Below, in pieces: positions 27,101 to 40,448 of a DNA stretch of 64,000 nt (position 1 is its first letter; each line of letters opens with the position of its first letter). The translations under genes were made by a program, and so were the position numbers. The notes under the pieces are model-generated. The model did no database searches. It had not been told where the DNA came from and saw nothing but the letters and a program-made list of their open reading frames with translations. Origin of the DNA: Strigops habroptila (taxonomy: Eukaryota > Chordata > Aves > Psittaciformes > Psittacidae). The stretch lies in NCBI RefSeq assembly GCF_004027225.2, contig NC_046358.1, forward strand, positions 61,799,528 through 61,863,527, given 5' to 3'.

Positions 27101-27236
27101 CACAGCCTACAATGGGAGATGGAGTTCTACCAAAAAGTAATTATTATCTATGGAATTAACACAGTGACTGTGCAATACCAGGTGCTCTATGTGAACTGCA
27201 GCTCTTCCATTGCTAAAGCATAAATGGTTGCTTTTC
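18191..27236. other. Intergenic region, no gene recognised
   Basis: Both strands were read; no known protein, RNA gene or clear exon was found. The stretch at 22,400-22,620 (with AAGTTTAATAAGTAAAGG) has an LTR-like look but could not be placed. The rest appears as ordinary AT-rich avian intergenic DNA. Confidence 0.6.
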
Positions 27237-27735
27237 ATTATAAGAGTTCTACCCTGCTCTGGTGAGACCCCCCTGCAGTCCTGCATCCAGCTCTGAGGCT
27301 CACAACACACAGGGAAATGGAGCTCTCGGAGCGAGGCCAGAGGAGGCCATGAAGATGCTCCAAGGGCTAGAGCAGCTCTGCCGTGAAGACAGGCTGAGAG
27401 CTGGGTTTGTTCAGGCTGGAGAAGAGAGGTCTCCAGGGAGACCTTAGAGCAGCTCCAGTGCCTAAAGGGGCTACGAGAAACCTGGAGAGAGGCTTTGGAC
27501 AAGGACTTGTAGTGACAGGACAAGGGGGAATGGCTTTAAATTGGCAGAGGGGAGATTGAGATGAGACATTAGGAAGAAGTTCTTCCCTGTGAGGGAGGTG
27601 AGGTACTGGCACTGGTTGCCCAGAGAAGCTGAGGCTGTCCCATCCCTGGCAGTGTACAATAGGGTTTGTCCAGAGCAGACACCAGCTACCAGATTTGGCT
27701 GTTAGATACCTCCAGGGTCTGTCCCAAGTTTGGCT
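27237..27735 (+). mobile_element. CR1 LINE 3' end
   Basis: It starts near CCTGCTCTGGTGAGACC and contains GAAGACAGGCTGAGAGC, TTGTTCAGGCTGGAGAAGAG, TTAGGAAGAAGTTCTTCCCT and GGTTGCCCAGAGAAGCTGAG in CR1 order. This is the typical short, 5'-truncated avian CR1 copy. The terminal microsatellite-like tail is lost or diverged. Confidence 0.9.
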
Positions 27736-30700
27736 GGGCACTTAGAGCAGCTGCTAGATCAGCACCCATATATGTGACTCAGACATGCAAGATGACTTCA
27801 TTCCATGGAGGATTTCTGCCAACCCAGAAACCGTTTTCCAATAACTGTTAGAAATGAGCAGAGGCTTTTCCAAAGAGAAGCTAAGTGGCAGCAGGAGCCG
27901 CGCTGCTGTTGGGAGGGCTGTGCAAAGGCAGGGGTGGCAGCAAGCAGGTCAGCTCTTGGAGGGCAAGGATCTCGTCATCTAAACCCATTCTGCCTTCCAC
28001 ATCGCAGTGCTCTTTCTGCATTTTCGGAGGAGACAGAATGGATTTAGAAAGTGGCTGCTTATTGATTTATAGTCTTTATGCTGGACATGGCTTTTTATTA
28101 AAGAAAGCAGATACTCAATACTGTTAACTAGTAATGGGAATTGACTTTTCACTAATTGCACAGAACCTGGCGTTAATACACTTTAATAGAAAATAGGCCT
28201 GTGCACTCTGGATCAATCCAAAACTTTTTCCTGACTATGCTACAGACAAAGGACTCCACCACCGCCACCACAGCTAAATAAGACATTTTATTTATTTATT
28301 TACTATTCCTCCAATTATCAAGATAAGGATATATCTCAAGGGAACGAGGGCAACACTTTAACTCAGCCACTCTTACGCTGTTTGTTCCATAGGGATCATT
28401 ATTTCCTGGTCTGCTATTCTGCCCCATTCACCTGGTTTGTACACAGAGGAGCATCTTTGTCTGCCTCAGATACAGTGGGATGCAGGCATGATAAATGTCC
28501 TGGAAGCAAGGTTGACATTAGAAGTAAGCTGATTTATTATTTAATAAATATTAACAAATATTTATAAATGTTATTTTTATTTATGCTTATAGGCTTGTTT
28601 TAAATATTAATGTTGTGAAACAAATTCTCTGTGTGTTCAGCTTCATCTCCTGGTTTCTCATTAGAGGAACACAAGGGGATTCACAGCTGTGCCTTGCTGA
28701 GTACCATCTCTCTTGCCAGCCCTTCACCTCCAGCCAGCCCTCTCTTGAACTGCTCCTTCACTTGACCAGCTCCAGCTTCCACAAGAGCAGTCCCTGCCTG
28801 GCCATCTTACTGAGTTTCTCTTTTTGTCCAGAGAACATGCAGCCACTGATTTAATTCTCTGTGACAGAAGGTTGGCAGCAGTCAAAACCCTGCAGGGTTC
28901 TCTCAGGTGGGTGGCTGGCCAGGGCTCAGCAGCGGGTTGCTGAGAAGCCTTGAGTGTGTGGGGTCCAGCAGTAACTGAGCTGACATGCTCAGTTACAAAC
29001 TCGTCATTTTTCATCCAAGTGGTGTCACTGATTTTGGACGTTTACTAAAAAAAGTCTTGCTCCCATTATGACTCAGTCACTGTGCCACTGGAACTCGTGG
29101 GAAAAATGAGAATATGTGCTCTCACAGCAAATAGGAGTTCCAAGTGGAGCAAATTGGAGTCCTGGCCCCTTTTAGGCTCTATTACCAGTCAAATAAAGCA
29201 TCTAATAATAAAGGATTGCTGTTTTATTTCATACACTTAAATAAAACAGATTGGCAAAACCTTATTAATGGTTTGTGACACTCAAGCCTTATACCAGCCG
29301 GCTCCTGCAACAAGGCAGGTTTTCCCGCCAGATTCAGACTTTGAAAGGGTGGAAGACCATGACTATTTGAATAAAGTTTGAAGCACCCTCACCTTTATAA
29401 CTAACCCTCCCACGGAGTTATCAGTTGCGTTTAGATTCCCCCTTTAGCATCCTTTGAGCCCAACTAGAATAAAAAGCCCCATTCCCCACGGCACCAGCAG
29501 CGACACAGGGGCTGACAAAGAGCAATGCTAATTAATGCTTCATGCTAGTTAGTGGTGTATGCTCGTGTCATGAGAAAATCATTTTAGCTCCCTGTAGTTC
29601 TCACAGCTTGACTTCTTCTGTTGCCAGCCTCCCATCGAATGGACCCTGCGATGAGCCGGGGTACAGCCACGCTGAATTTCTACCCATAGAGGCAAAAGCA
29701 GCTCTGAAAAAGGAATCCTAAACTTTTAACAACTTCTGGCTCACTGCAACACTCCGTGTATGACAGAGCAGAACTGTGGAGGGAAAATCCCCATGACTAC
29801 TATGTAAAAGCATGTTATGATACTGCTTGTAAAACACTACTAATATATTGTTAATCAATATCCCATCCCGAAGTGAATTTATACCATCATTAATCAGTGA
29901 TAAAGCCACCTATACTTGTCCCCTTTTCTAATACGGTAGTTTATACACAAAAAGCCACTTGTAGTGCCAGACATTCAGTTGCTTCTGGATACCTGCAGAT
30001 ATGCAGAAACTTGTCCCACAGGAATGTTTTATTTAGTAAGACAGCACATGGAAGTGAAAGGGTAACCATTTCTGATCATAACCTCGGCTTTGCACTTCTA
30101 GTAATTATCCTTTAATTGCATTACCCTATTTCAAATAAAGTTGTTACTGGAAAAAAAACCAACAATTTGATGTTCTCTAACGTGTATTCTGACATGCACT
30201 ACTTGCTTTTTATTCAAATATAAATCTTCTCTAGAATACTATCAAAGAAAGGGGAAAACAAAAGCAAAACTGAAATGCCAGTAGCAATTTCTGACATTTC
30301 TGAGAAGCATCATCAGCTAGTGCTGGGTGGTAGGCAAGGGGTTTCAGCTCATTTTAGAAAGCATAAAGCTGTGAAATTGGCAGAGTCAGAGGAAGGGAGA
30401 GGTGTGAAGGGAGAAAGAGCTACAGGAGCTCTCTCTCTGTTGCATGTGGTAGTACCAAAATACAGCTACCAGCTGTAACTGAGTGATGAATGGGTCTTTC
30501 AGATTACATCGAAGCAGAAGATGCAGAAGGATAATTTCCAACCTTCCAGTTAACTACTGAATAATTGTTAGGACAAATAAAAGTCAATGAAAAGCAGGTC
30601 CCCTTTATTCATCATAGCCTTCAGGACAGAATGTGCACGTGAGCAGAAAAGTGGTTCCACATCTTCCTTCTCAGGCAGATTCAATCAAGATCAACTCTAA

Positions 30701-31325
30701 TCAGTGGCAATTTATACCACGTCATTTGCACTTGTATTTCTGAGAGGTCAGCTCCAACTCATTTGCCTGACTCAACTGCTTGTACAGTACTGCAAGCACT
30801 TACACATACACGGAGCTTTACTGAGGTTTGGAAAAAGCAAAAACTACCCAACATGATTCAGGATCTGAACCAGCCTTAGACCATTTGGAGCACTATGTAG
30901 GTTAAAGTTAAATAAGTTACAGGTACAAAGATAGTGGGTTAGGTTCTGCCATCCTGGAGGAAAAATATTACTTAAAACTGAGGAATCAGTATGTGCTAAG
31001 GCAGTACACGAGGAAAACTGTGGTTCAGCTTGTTACCCCAGTTTGGGATGGGGATACCTGGTTGGGATGCTGTGCATGTAGAGCTGGATGCTACAGTTCA
31101 TTCACACCAGAGGAGGAGAAACTGCAGACATCTTCTGCAGTGATTCCTATGATAGATGTCCTTTGTCAGTAGCCCTACATTCTCACTTGCACCAAACCTG
31201 ATCTAGCCCAGTGTTTTACTTCAAAGACTCAGCAGTTCACAGACAAGAAATTAACACAGGGGACTCATAAAGTGGAGGTAGTTGGCACAGACTAGGCTGA
31301 ATAAATTGTGCCTTTCTGGTTTTGG

Positions 31326-31344
31326 TTTTTTTTTTTTTTTTTTT
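31326..31344. repeat. Poly(T) tract, 19 bp
   Basis: Uninterrupted run of T. It is followed by AAAACCAAACCC, and no source retrogene was recognised. Confidence 0.85.
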
Positions 31345-34300
31345 GATAGAAGCAAAACCAAACCCACAACACAATAGGAAGATTACCTCCGCTTGAGAAG
31401 AATAAAACTCTGGGTTTGCTTAGCGATACAACCAATTCTCATTACTGTAAATTAATTACTCTGTGCTTTCTACCCAGCTAGGTTATTATGACCACATCCA
31501 ACAGAAAGCATGTGAAAATCCTCTGTGTGTTTGCCTGCCTTGTCGCCATCTCCAAGCCTGAATCTGAACTCCAACAGGAAGCCCAAATATTTAAGATCAG
31601 ATCCAGGCATTTGTCACCTAATATTTCATAGGAACTTTAGGCTTCTCAGGATCTGGTCTTTAGGGAACAGTCCTGTAAAGGTTACCCAAATATTGTATTT
31701 TGGGATCCCAACATCTGGGGTTCCCTCAGTGATGACAGAAGGAGCCTGTACAGCTTGGGGAGCCTGGCTGAAGCTTTAGGCATACTACACAAGTGCCTTT
31801 AACACAGTAATAACTGATCTTATTCTTTTCTTAGAGATTAAGCTGAAACTGCCAGGAAGCAGCACCAAGATAATAACTGACAACTAAGATGAAATATAAT
31901 CACTCTAATTATGAAGAAAAACTGGTTATCAAGAGAAAGGTTTCAGGAACACTGAAGTCAGCTGGCAGGATCCAGCCCATCTGATTGGAAACTGTCAATG
32001 GAGCCACCTGTGAGAGCACTACCAGGTTATAAAACAGGAGGAAAGGAGCAGCTAGGGAGGTTGATTGTGGGGATTTATTTCTGGTTGTGGCTTTTTGTGC
32101 ATCAAACTTGCAATAGAAAATGGATGAAGGGAGGCAAAACCTCATTCTCTTCAATAGATCCAGATTCTCCTGCACTCTTAGGAAGGATGATCTAGAACAA
32201 GAAATTTAGGAGACATTATGCTACTGAAAGTCTGTAAAATCTGATTTTCTACCTTTAAGCAAAGTAGTCGTGCTAATGGAATCCTTAGTTCCAGTTTCTT
32301 AAATGACTTATGAGGCCCTAAGAGCTGTGAATGGAGTAGGATCTTTGAATTCCCAGTGATTTATCTCTGAGAAGACCTTAAGTGCTGATGGCTCTGGTAA
32401 GCAGCTCACCTGGGATGGGTAGTTGGTTACTGCTGGTACTTTTTCCCTTTTTTTCAATATGAAAATCAATGTTGTTTACTTCACGGTAGTAATTCAGTGG
32501 CCAAAATGAATGCTTTAAAGTAGGTAGAGTTATCAGTTAAAATGCAAGAACAAAGGGATGACTAGTAAGGAGGAAATCAGATCACAGAATAGCTTTTAGT
32601 TTTAGGTGCAGTCTGGGGCTCTGTTTGGACATTAAATGACTGTTTACTCTCAGGAGTTATAGTAGACAGTGCTGTCCCCTGTGGGCGAGATGGAGAGCTG
32701 AGTTTATTGCACTCTAGTTGTTAATATTGCCCTAACTAGAGCCTAGAAGGGTAAGTAAGTCATTTAGTGTGCTCTAGAGATGCAATTTTCTGGTGAGTAC
32801 ATGTGCCAAAGGAAGCTGGGAGGAAAAGGGGAGAATTAGGGCGGCTTTTTCACCACTTAGTACTCTAAATAGTAGGAGATCCAGGGAACCTTTTCCCATC
32901 CCTGGCTGCCCCTCTTGTCCTTCCCCACTATAGCCTCCCACAGCTTATGTTAGGCTTCTCCTGGTTACTGCTGTAGCTAGTCAGGTAAAATAATGTCAGA
33001 GTATTTTACCTGATTGCCTGGGAAACAGGAGGTGGTTACTCAGCTGTAGCACCAGTGTGGATGTCAGAAAGTTTCCTGTTCTGCTAATGAGCGCAGGACC
33101 CTGCTGTGAGTGGGTTTCTTGGCTACCTGATACTGAATTTCTAAGGCAGCGTGCAGGCAGAAGCTCTAAACCAAAGTTTCATGGTAAACACTGTAAGCTG
33201 TGAATGTATCTATAAAAATAGTGTTGATATCTAATTAAAGAACTAACAATCAGCAAGGTTTTTGAGGGGCTGGGTGAGAAACAAATCTATTTCTCTCATT
33301 TTAAGTGTTAATCTTGTACCTGAGTTTGCTGTATTTCAACCTCACAGATGTGGGTGATGTCTCTCTTGTCCTGAACCTGCCGAATAATGAATCCCCCTCT
33401 GCCCAGACGGTGGGGATGCAGCAACTAAGAAGTGCACCAGAAGTTCATGGTCAGGTTTGCAGTAAGCTGATGCCCTCTGCTGGGTGTTAAAATGTAAAAC
33501 TCCCACTTCAGAGCAGGTTAACGAGTGACTGGGCAGTTTAATTGCAACCATTCACACTTCCCTACGATATTTTTTAAAATGTGCTTGGAGGAGAGCTGTT
33601 AATTTGAAATCTAATTGTAGTGAATGAATATAATAGTTCTGGCTATGGCTTTCTCATTGGTAAATATTGGATGAAACTAAAGACCTTTTAATACAAATAT
33701 AATCCTTCCAATAAGCTGGCCCTCTACTATTAGTAGGTTTTGAAAGCATGTTTAACTTAAAGTTGGAGAGAACTGTTTACCCTCTTTAAATAAAGTTGTC
33801 ACTAGTATGATATTGACTGGTTCAAAGTCAGTATAAAGGCAAATAAAACTTGATAAGAATGTTTGCTAAAGAATTAGTGGGGAAAATTATCTGGATCGTA
33901 AGGGATAAGCTACAGCATGTCTGCACATCCCATTTTCCATTGAGACACAAATATGACCCAAAAAAAGTGACTCATTTTAGAGGAAAAAACCTGAAACTGG
34001 AAATGGTGTATTTATGCTTTTTCATGAGACTAGGAGAATTTGAAGGCTTTAATGCTCATTCAAGCAAGCTGTAGCTCTGTCACATAAGAAGTGACAGATG
34101 TCCACCTGAACGCTTACCCTCTGTGTAGCTATGTCACTATGGGATTTCAGTGTAAGCTCTTGTGCAGATGTCTGTTCATCCATTCTGGCTAACGTGTAAC
34201 ACCTATACAAAGAGGCTAAAAAGAACATTAAAACAGGTCTAAAATCAGGAAGAAAAAAAGGCACCTTATAGGCTTTAATTCTGATTTCTAGAATATAAAA

Positions 34301-35750
34301 TCATGCCTTTTGTGTAGGTCTGTCCACTTCCTGCTGATTTCTTGAGTGGTCAGCCAAGAGAGTCAAAACTTAGCATCTCTTTATGTTAATTCCTAAGAGT
34401 TATGAACTTGATATTGAAAAAAACCCAAATTCATGCTGTGTCTAAGGATAAGGTTATAATGTATCTCCCAACCGCCTTTTAGCAGCATAGATGCCGAAAA
34501 TGTTAATCTAACACCTTTTCTGACTTAACTACCTGACTGTACTACACCGTTATTTGGGTATGCACACTAATTATTTAATAGGGCATGTGTTATCAGTTTG
34601 AAACTTTCAGGTCCACTTATGGGGGATGGGAAAAGGTCCATTCTGTCTCAGACATTACCACAAGGTGGTGTGCAGTCTCCCACAAGTCCCACAGAACAAT
34701 TGACTTTAGATGCTAAATTTGACCACGTTCTAAGCTTGGTATGATTTTTTTCTCTGTGTGAGAGAGAAACCAAAACAGTACTTAATATTGTACTTAAGAG
34801 TTAAAAAATCTGAAGCTTCTGTTCAATAAAATCAAATTGATCCATGGGGTATGTATTATTCATAAACTAGATTCTTTTCTTGACATTGATTTCTGTCTTT
34901 TGAATATGTAAACTTTGTCTAGGCATTAATTTTTGCAATTAACATCAAAGGGCAAGTTTTAACATGGTAACCGTTGGTCTTTCTCTTTAATGCATACAGA
35001 TTTTGAAGTGGTTATTACACCTGGTTTATGAAGTTTGGCTTTTCTGGGAAGTAGTTGTTTCCTTTGGCTATATTAGGAGAACATACTGTTTAACAGGCTT
35101 AGTTGTAGAGCAATTCTGAAAGATGGGGAACCACATGTGCTATTTGGAACAGTATGCAATCACTTTTAGATGATGATAAAATAGCTTGTTGATAAATGCT
35201 GATGGGACAAGTTTGCGTGGTGTTTATAAAAACATACAGGGGGGGAAAAAAAGAGAAAGTCATAGCTGTAAGCTTTTTAAATCTAGTAAGATTATGTCTT
35301 TTTTTTATGTAAGTAAAGTTGCTGCAGCAATGTCTCTGAACAGAAAAACAGATGAAGGGGACACGGAAGTACATAAAAAAACCACTATTGGACTTAACCC
35401 ACTACAACCTAGGCATGGTAAGGAGACCAGGTAAATGTATATGCCCTAAATACCTAAGTAGGACAACTGAACCACCAACACCGAAAAGTCCTGTTTCACT
35501 GGAGAAAACCCCAAGTCTCCTCTAGCTTCTATAGTGATCATCAGCACCCAGTACTTAGCCAGGCTTTTAGTCAAACAGCAATCCTATGCATTTTGTTAGT
35601 AAACAATGAGTGATTTATTTGGGAAAGTACTCATTGCTAGTGAATCTGTAAAATGAGGGACTGAATATACTATTTAGAGACTTAATGGAGATGGAGAAAT
35701 ACAGTTCTAATAATGGGATGCTTGAGGCAGTTTAAGCTACTGGTAGACTT

Positions 35751-35772
35751 GCATTTCATTTCAATGAAATGC
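35751..35772. repeat. Perfect short hairpin (10-bp arms)
   Basis: GCATTTCATT, then TC, then AATGAAATGC: a perfect inverted repeat with a 2-nt loop, in the intergenic region 0.5 kb beyond the proposed ARL14EP 3' end. Confidence 0.9.
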
Positions 35773-36279
35773 TTTAACATTTACATGCTTTACACAATGC
35801 TTTAAGTCTGTGGAATTAAGTAAATTATATTCATCAAACAGTTGGAAGCCTGTTAAGTTGATTAACAATAGGTACTGCTGACTGGTCTATTTAAAAAATA
35901 ATAAATACATACGAATTACAAGACTGGACCAGCTTTTTCCCCCTCACTTTCATAGAGGTATCCATTTATATTTTGGTTTAATTCTAAAAGTCTCTTGAGA
36001 GGTAGAACAGCTCCAGACATGTATCAAGCACACACGATTAACTGCTGTGTCAGGATAAGTACACTCTGTAGTTAACAGAGTCAAATGTATTAAATGCCAC
36101 TTGCATGTAAGGGAAGCCCTGGCTATTACTCAGTTGTGGGGTTGCTATCTGGAAAAGTGTAAAGAGTATGCTGCTCTCCCTGAATAAACTCAAGATGGTT
36201 CTTGTGATGAATATGGCTGGAATCCAAGGCCAATGAGAGAGATATCCACTGAAAGAACAGCCAATGCTCTGTATCTGCT

Positions 36280-37634
36280 CCCCCCAAGAAAGTCTGTTTA
36301 TTTTTGTAGCAGATTTAATAAAAATGTATTATAAATTGATGCTTATCCTGCACTAGGACCAGCAGATGTCAGTGCAACTCAAAGCATTACTTTGGATTTT
36401 AGTGATAAAACCTCCATGACACTTATCAGAAAAAACGCCACTTTAAACAAACAGCAAGATTATACAGCTTTACTCACTGGGGTACCTCCTAAGACTTACT
36501 AAGTCTTCAGAAGTCCATAGTTAACAGTATTCTTGAATAAATGTGACCTAATAAGCATGCATATCTTCCAAGTCTATCCCAGAAATAGGGAATTTATCCA
36601 AAACACAACAAAAATACCAAAGAATAATACTTAATGTTACTTAGATTTCAATTAGAAAATGTTTTCCATAAATCACGTTATACTATAAAACTTTCACGTT
36701 TTGCAGATAGATAATGCATCAACCAAACATAATTTAAATGTTTTGGGTTTTTTGTAGCAGTCTGGGTATTCTTGGTTTGGGAACAGACACTCAGATGCAT
36801 TTCAGCTGCATGTAAACCTTTACCTTAAAAATAAGTACAAAGTAAAAGGGAAGAGGGCTGTTGAAGTACCAGTCAGCCCAGTCTAAATACAGACTGATAA
36901 CAAATACAGCAAAATTATTTCAATTGTGTTGGAAACTAACAAATCAGTACTATAGTTAAATAAACTGTCAAGGCATTGAAAATATGTTAATTTAAACACT
37001 TCAACAATGAGGCCTGAATTATAAGGATAACTTTATCTCAAATCCCTGTAATTTGGATGGGATCTGAATGCCTAAATGCTTTTTGAATCCACTTAAGTGA
37101 ATGGGATTGAGTTTATCAGCTGTAGCTGGGATGGAATTGTAGATACTCTATAGAAGCATTCACTATTAATACTGGAGAGACTTTTCATAATACCGCATGT
37201 AAATTGATTGAGAACTTTTAGAGTGTTTCACATAAAACAGGTTCAAGACCATGAGATCCTGAACTACAGAATGAAAAATGAGGGATACGTGAGAGATGGT
37301 ACATTCTACAAAACAGTGTATGAAACAAATAAGTGGCTCAGGATATATCACATGAAAATTTAGCCCCTTATACCTAAATATAGTGAAAGACTGTTTGATA
37401 AGAGATTACTTGGATGACTAACAAGACTGAGTACAAGGTAGAATGAAGGGTAAAAAGACAGTAGTACAATTATCTCCATAATCATATCTCCATAATCAAA
37501 ATAAATGTGGAAGTGAGCATATTAATCATGTGGATTGTGATAAATTCCAATGGCTTTCATTAAACCACTGACAAATGTGCTATGTTTAATCAAAGCATGG
37601 AATATATACTCAGGATAAATAATGTGCATATACT
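36280..37634 (-). other. ARL14EP: ARL14EP 3' untranslated region (provisional extent)
   Basis: AT-rich sequence from the stop codon to the first clear AATAAA. The extent depends on the poly(A) call. No other gene is seen in it. Confidence 0.45.
36297..36302 (-). terminator. ARL14EP: Candidate ARL14EP poly(A) signal
   Basis: Plus-strand TTTATT is AATAAA on the gene strand, about 1.33 kb after the stop codon. A G-rich run (six G) follows within 20 nt on the gene strand, as is common near cleavage sites. A nearer ATTAAA variant lies roughly 50-60 nt past the stop. Which site is used cannot be told from sequence alone. Confidence 0.4.
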
Positions 37635-37913
<279 letters not shown>

Positions 37914-38279
37914 CTAGCAGTTGTGGACGGAAGTTTGCTTTCTTCAGGTGTTCATTTGAACACTTAATTTAAAAGATGTATGTTACTGTATTTGACAATA
38001 TTTCTCAGTCCTTACTGTATCTCCACTATAGTGCTTTGGAAATAATTTCAAGAATGGGAAGGCTTTATTTCTTTAATAGCAAACTTACTCAGGCACTTAT
38101 GAATATTCTTATTTATATGATGTAAACTTCAGATTATACCTCCATGTTGTGAAATGCTCCCTTAATTTACTTCTCTTTTGTAATGTGTAGCTGTAATTCA
38201 AAGGAGGTCAAGTAGAATTATTTAGGGTGCACATATCCTAATTTAAAAGTATTTTTATGTTTTGTCATTACCCAGCTCC

Positions 38280-38545
38280 AGAATCTCAGAAAAACTCTGT
38301 CTGGAAGAGACCTCTGGAAGTCACCTTGTCTGACGCTCTTTTCAAAGCCAGGTCAACTCAAACTAAGCTACTTAGGGCTGCATCTAGTTGAGTTCTGAAT
38401 AGCTCTATTCAGAACTAGATGCCACAACATCTAGTGGCAGAGATGCCACAACGCTTGTGATCCAGCATTTTACCACATATATAGAAAAAGCTTTCTTAGT
38501 ATCTCAACAAAACTTCCCTGGTTGCAACTTCTGTCCAAACTGAGT
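38280..38545 (-). mobile_element. Degraded CR1 3' end in ARL14EP intron 3
   Basis: On the + strand it reads AGAATCTCAG, GGAAGAGACCTCTGGAAGTC and, further on, CCACAACGCTTGTGATCC and AACAAAACTTCCCTGG, matching the reverse complement of the CR1 3' region. It is in the same orientation as ARL14EP. Divergence is high, and the segment at 38,380-38,455 is rearranged into a hairpin plus a direct repeat. Confidence 0.6.
38391..38416. repeat. Perfect hairpin with 12-bp arms inside the CR1 fragment
   Basis: AGTTCTGAATAG, then CT, then CTATTCAGAACT. The stem can be extended on both sides (CATCTAGTT outside left, ACTAGATG outside right) with a 5-nt bulge. A direct repeat GATGCCACAAC follows at about 38,419 and 38,442. 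Confidence 0.9.
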
Positions 38546-39321
38546 AGAGGAAACAAATGGAGGGCTGAAAGGATGTGTAGTTTGTAAGTAGCACATCTAG
38601 TGCCTGCTCCTATCTTGTAAGGTTAAACTTAGAGAGCAGGGGAAAGGCATGAATGTGATCGTTCTTGCATGTTTTAACAAACATTGTATGACTAAAACTG
38701 GGATTTTCATCGCTCTCCTATCAGGACAAGACTGAACTGGTCCAAACTCTCTAGTGGAAAATGCCAGACAAAATTCAGCTGCATATACCTTTCCCTTGTA
38801 GAAAGCGTGATAATCAGTCACATTAAAAGGTTGCTATTCATTACCTAGTGTTGTTCAACTTCAATGCTAACCTTTTTTTTTTTTTTAAGGAAGGAATGGT
38901 CCTACCTTGCACCCTTTTGTCTACAAAGTGTAACTACTGGTTTTATTGGAAGATGACAACTCCAACATTTTACATGTAGTCTACTTGATCTTACTGTATT
39001 CAAATTCAACCTATTATTAGAACTTTAGTTTGCATATAAACTAATCACTTCATCTATGATCGTAGTACTGTCACACCTTACCAAATACTTGTTTGTATTC
39101 TAACTGCCTGAAATATGGACTGTATTGTGATACCTGATCTTCGATTTTGTTTATCTCAGTAATGAGAGTGAGCTTTAACATCCTCAAAAACAAAAAAGCA
39201 ATCTGTAAAGGTGCAAACATCTACATAGAGAATGTTACAGTGTTACAGGAACACTAATCATCAAGGCTATTTTATTTTGAAGTGAAAGTTAAAGATAGTG
39301 TTAGTATAGGAAACAGCTCAC

Positions 39322-39452
39322 CTGTCTGAATTAAATGCCGCATTTTTTGTTTGCAGCCTTCTTTTTTCCCTCTTGCTGGTCTCAGGAGTGAATTCAGTCT
39401 GTCGGCCTGGATTAGCAAACTGTAGAGACTTTAAAGCCTTAGCTGTACGCCC
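39322..39452 (-). CDS. ARL14EP: ARL14EP coding exon 3
   Basis: A 131-nt exon in phase 0 after acceptor TTGTTCAG, ending ACAG|GTGAG. It encodes [18 protein letters not shown], then [20 protein letters not shown] and AAFNSD, plus two bases of an Arg codon completed in exon 4. The basic middle segment lines up with mammalian ARL14EP almost residue for residue. There is no frameshift and both splice sites are canonical. Confidence 0.95.
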
Positions 39453-40448
39453 CTGAACAAAGACAGAAAATTTCATTTGATTACAAATACAAACCTAAAT
39501 TTGTAAGAAAATGTTCAGCCAAGCCAGGATATTGTAATAACATGGGTAAATTGTTGACCTCAACTCTAAGCACTGGATTTCCCTGGAGAAACAACTTAAG
39601 TCTTAAAATTCTTCCGGTCTCAAAACACAACACCACAAGCTTTACAGTAGCAGTTTTAATCAATGCTTTCAAATTTCACCCCATCTGTCTCATCCCACTG
39701 ACATGCAATTGAAAAATACAGCTGGGCAACAGCTCCTGGGCTGAAAGGGACAACAGCTCTTGGAATGCAATTCTGCTTTGCTACAGGATACATATGGATG
39801 AGCTCTTGCCGATTTCATTGCCCACACTTCTACTGATTGCCTGCATACATCTGGAACACTGCATTCAACACTGTACAAGCTGTGTTCCAAACTTGGCACT
39901 TAAAGCATTATCCTCCCACAGTCCATTACTGCCCCTGAACAAACACCATGGCCTTCACAGCTCAGACACCACAACTAGTACACTTAACTCACCTCAATGC
40001 AGGGCCACTTGGTAATGAACTGCCTGAGATAGTGGATATTTTTATTTTCAAACTGAAGTGACTAAACCCGAAGTTTATCTCAAATCCTTTAGAGGAAACC
40101 TTTGCAGTGTTCAGTTTTAAGCACATGAGCTTGTTATCTGCAAGGCTTGAGTAACAGCTTAAAATACCAGCAACAGTCTGGTATTTACATAAACTTATGA
40201 GTTGTAAGCCACCTTAGTAGACACAATCATTCACATTTAAAAGGTCGCAGTAGTTAATTAGGGAAGCGGAATTTTTAAGGTACTCCAAGTAAAGGTTGAA
40301 GTATAGCGAACTCCCACACAACGAGCAGATTACACCCTTTCAAATTTCTATTAAAAACTTTATTTCTTTAGCTAGGGCTTGTATGAAGCCAAGTTCCAAC
40401 AGCTTGCAGAACTTAAGAGGGAATGGGTAAACTGATCCATATACGTAC
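39453..40448 (-). other. ARL14EP: ARL14EP intron 2
   Basis: About 1 kb, starting GTACGTAT and ending TTGTTCAG on the gene strand. It contains a decayed copy of the neighbouring coding exon 2 (listed separately). No other feature was seen. Confidence 0.9.
39800..39935 (-). pseudogene. Decayed duplicate of ARL14EP coding exon 2 (intron 2 relic)
   Basis: The core at 39,835-39,902 aligns without gaps to exon 2 at 40,506-40,573 with 53 of 68 bases equal (78%), including an 18-base identical word. Similarity fades with indels on both sides to about 39,800 and 39,935. In the matching frame the relic reads ALSAKFGTQLVQC, then a TGA stop, then RCMQAISRSVGNE, against [14 protein letters not shown] and [13 protein letters not shown] in the real exon. 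It lies on the same strand, 671 bp from its source. The in-frame stop and lost conserved residues (Gly-Trp) argue that it is dead as coding sequence. Confidence 0.75.

Larger units (their letters stand above)
27736..36279. other. Intergenic region downstream of ARL14EP
   Basis: No gene is recognised. Simple repeats are present: TTTA units at 28,287-28,303, T19 at 31,326-31,344, and a perfect 10-bp-arm hairpin at 35,751-35,772. The AT-rich block at 29,150-29,640 contains homeodomain-type TAATTA words and could be a conserved element, but this cannot be judged without alignment. Confidence 0.6.

Noticed and set aside
40413-40448. Extension of ARL14EP exon 2 by 11 residues to a stop codon
   Set aside because: The donor GAC|GTACGT joins in phase 0 to exon 3 and restores the known protein, so the extension is intron.
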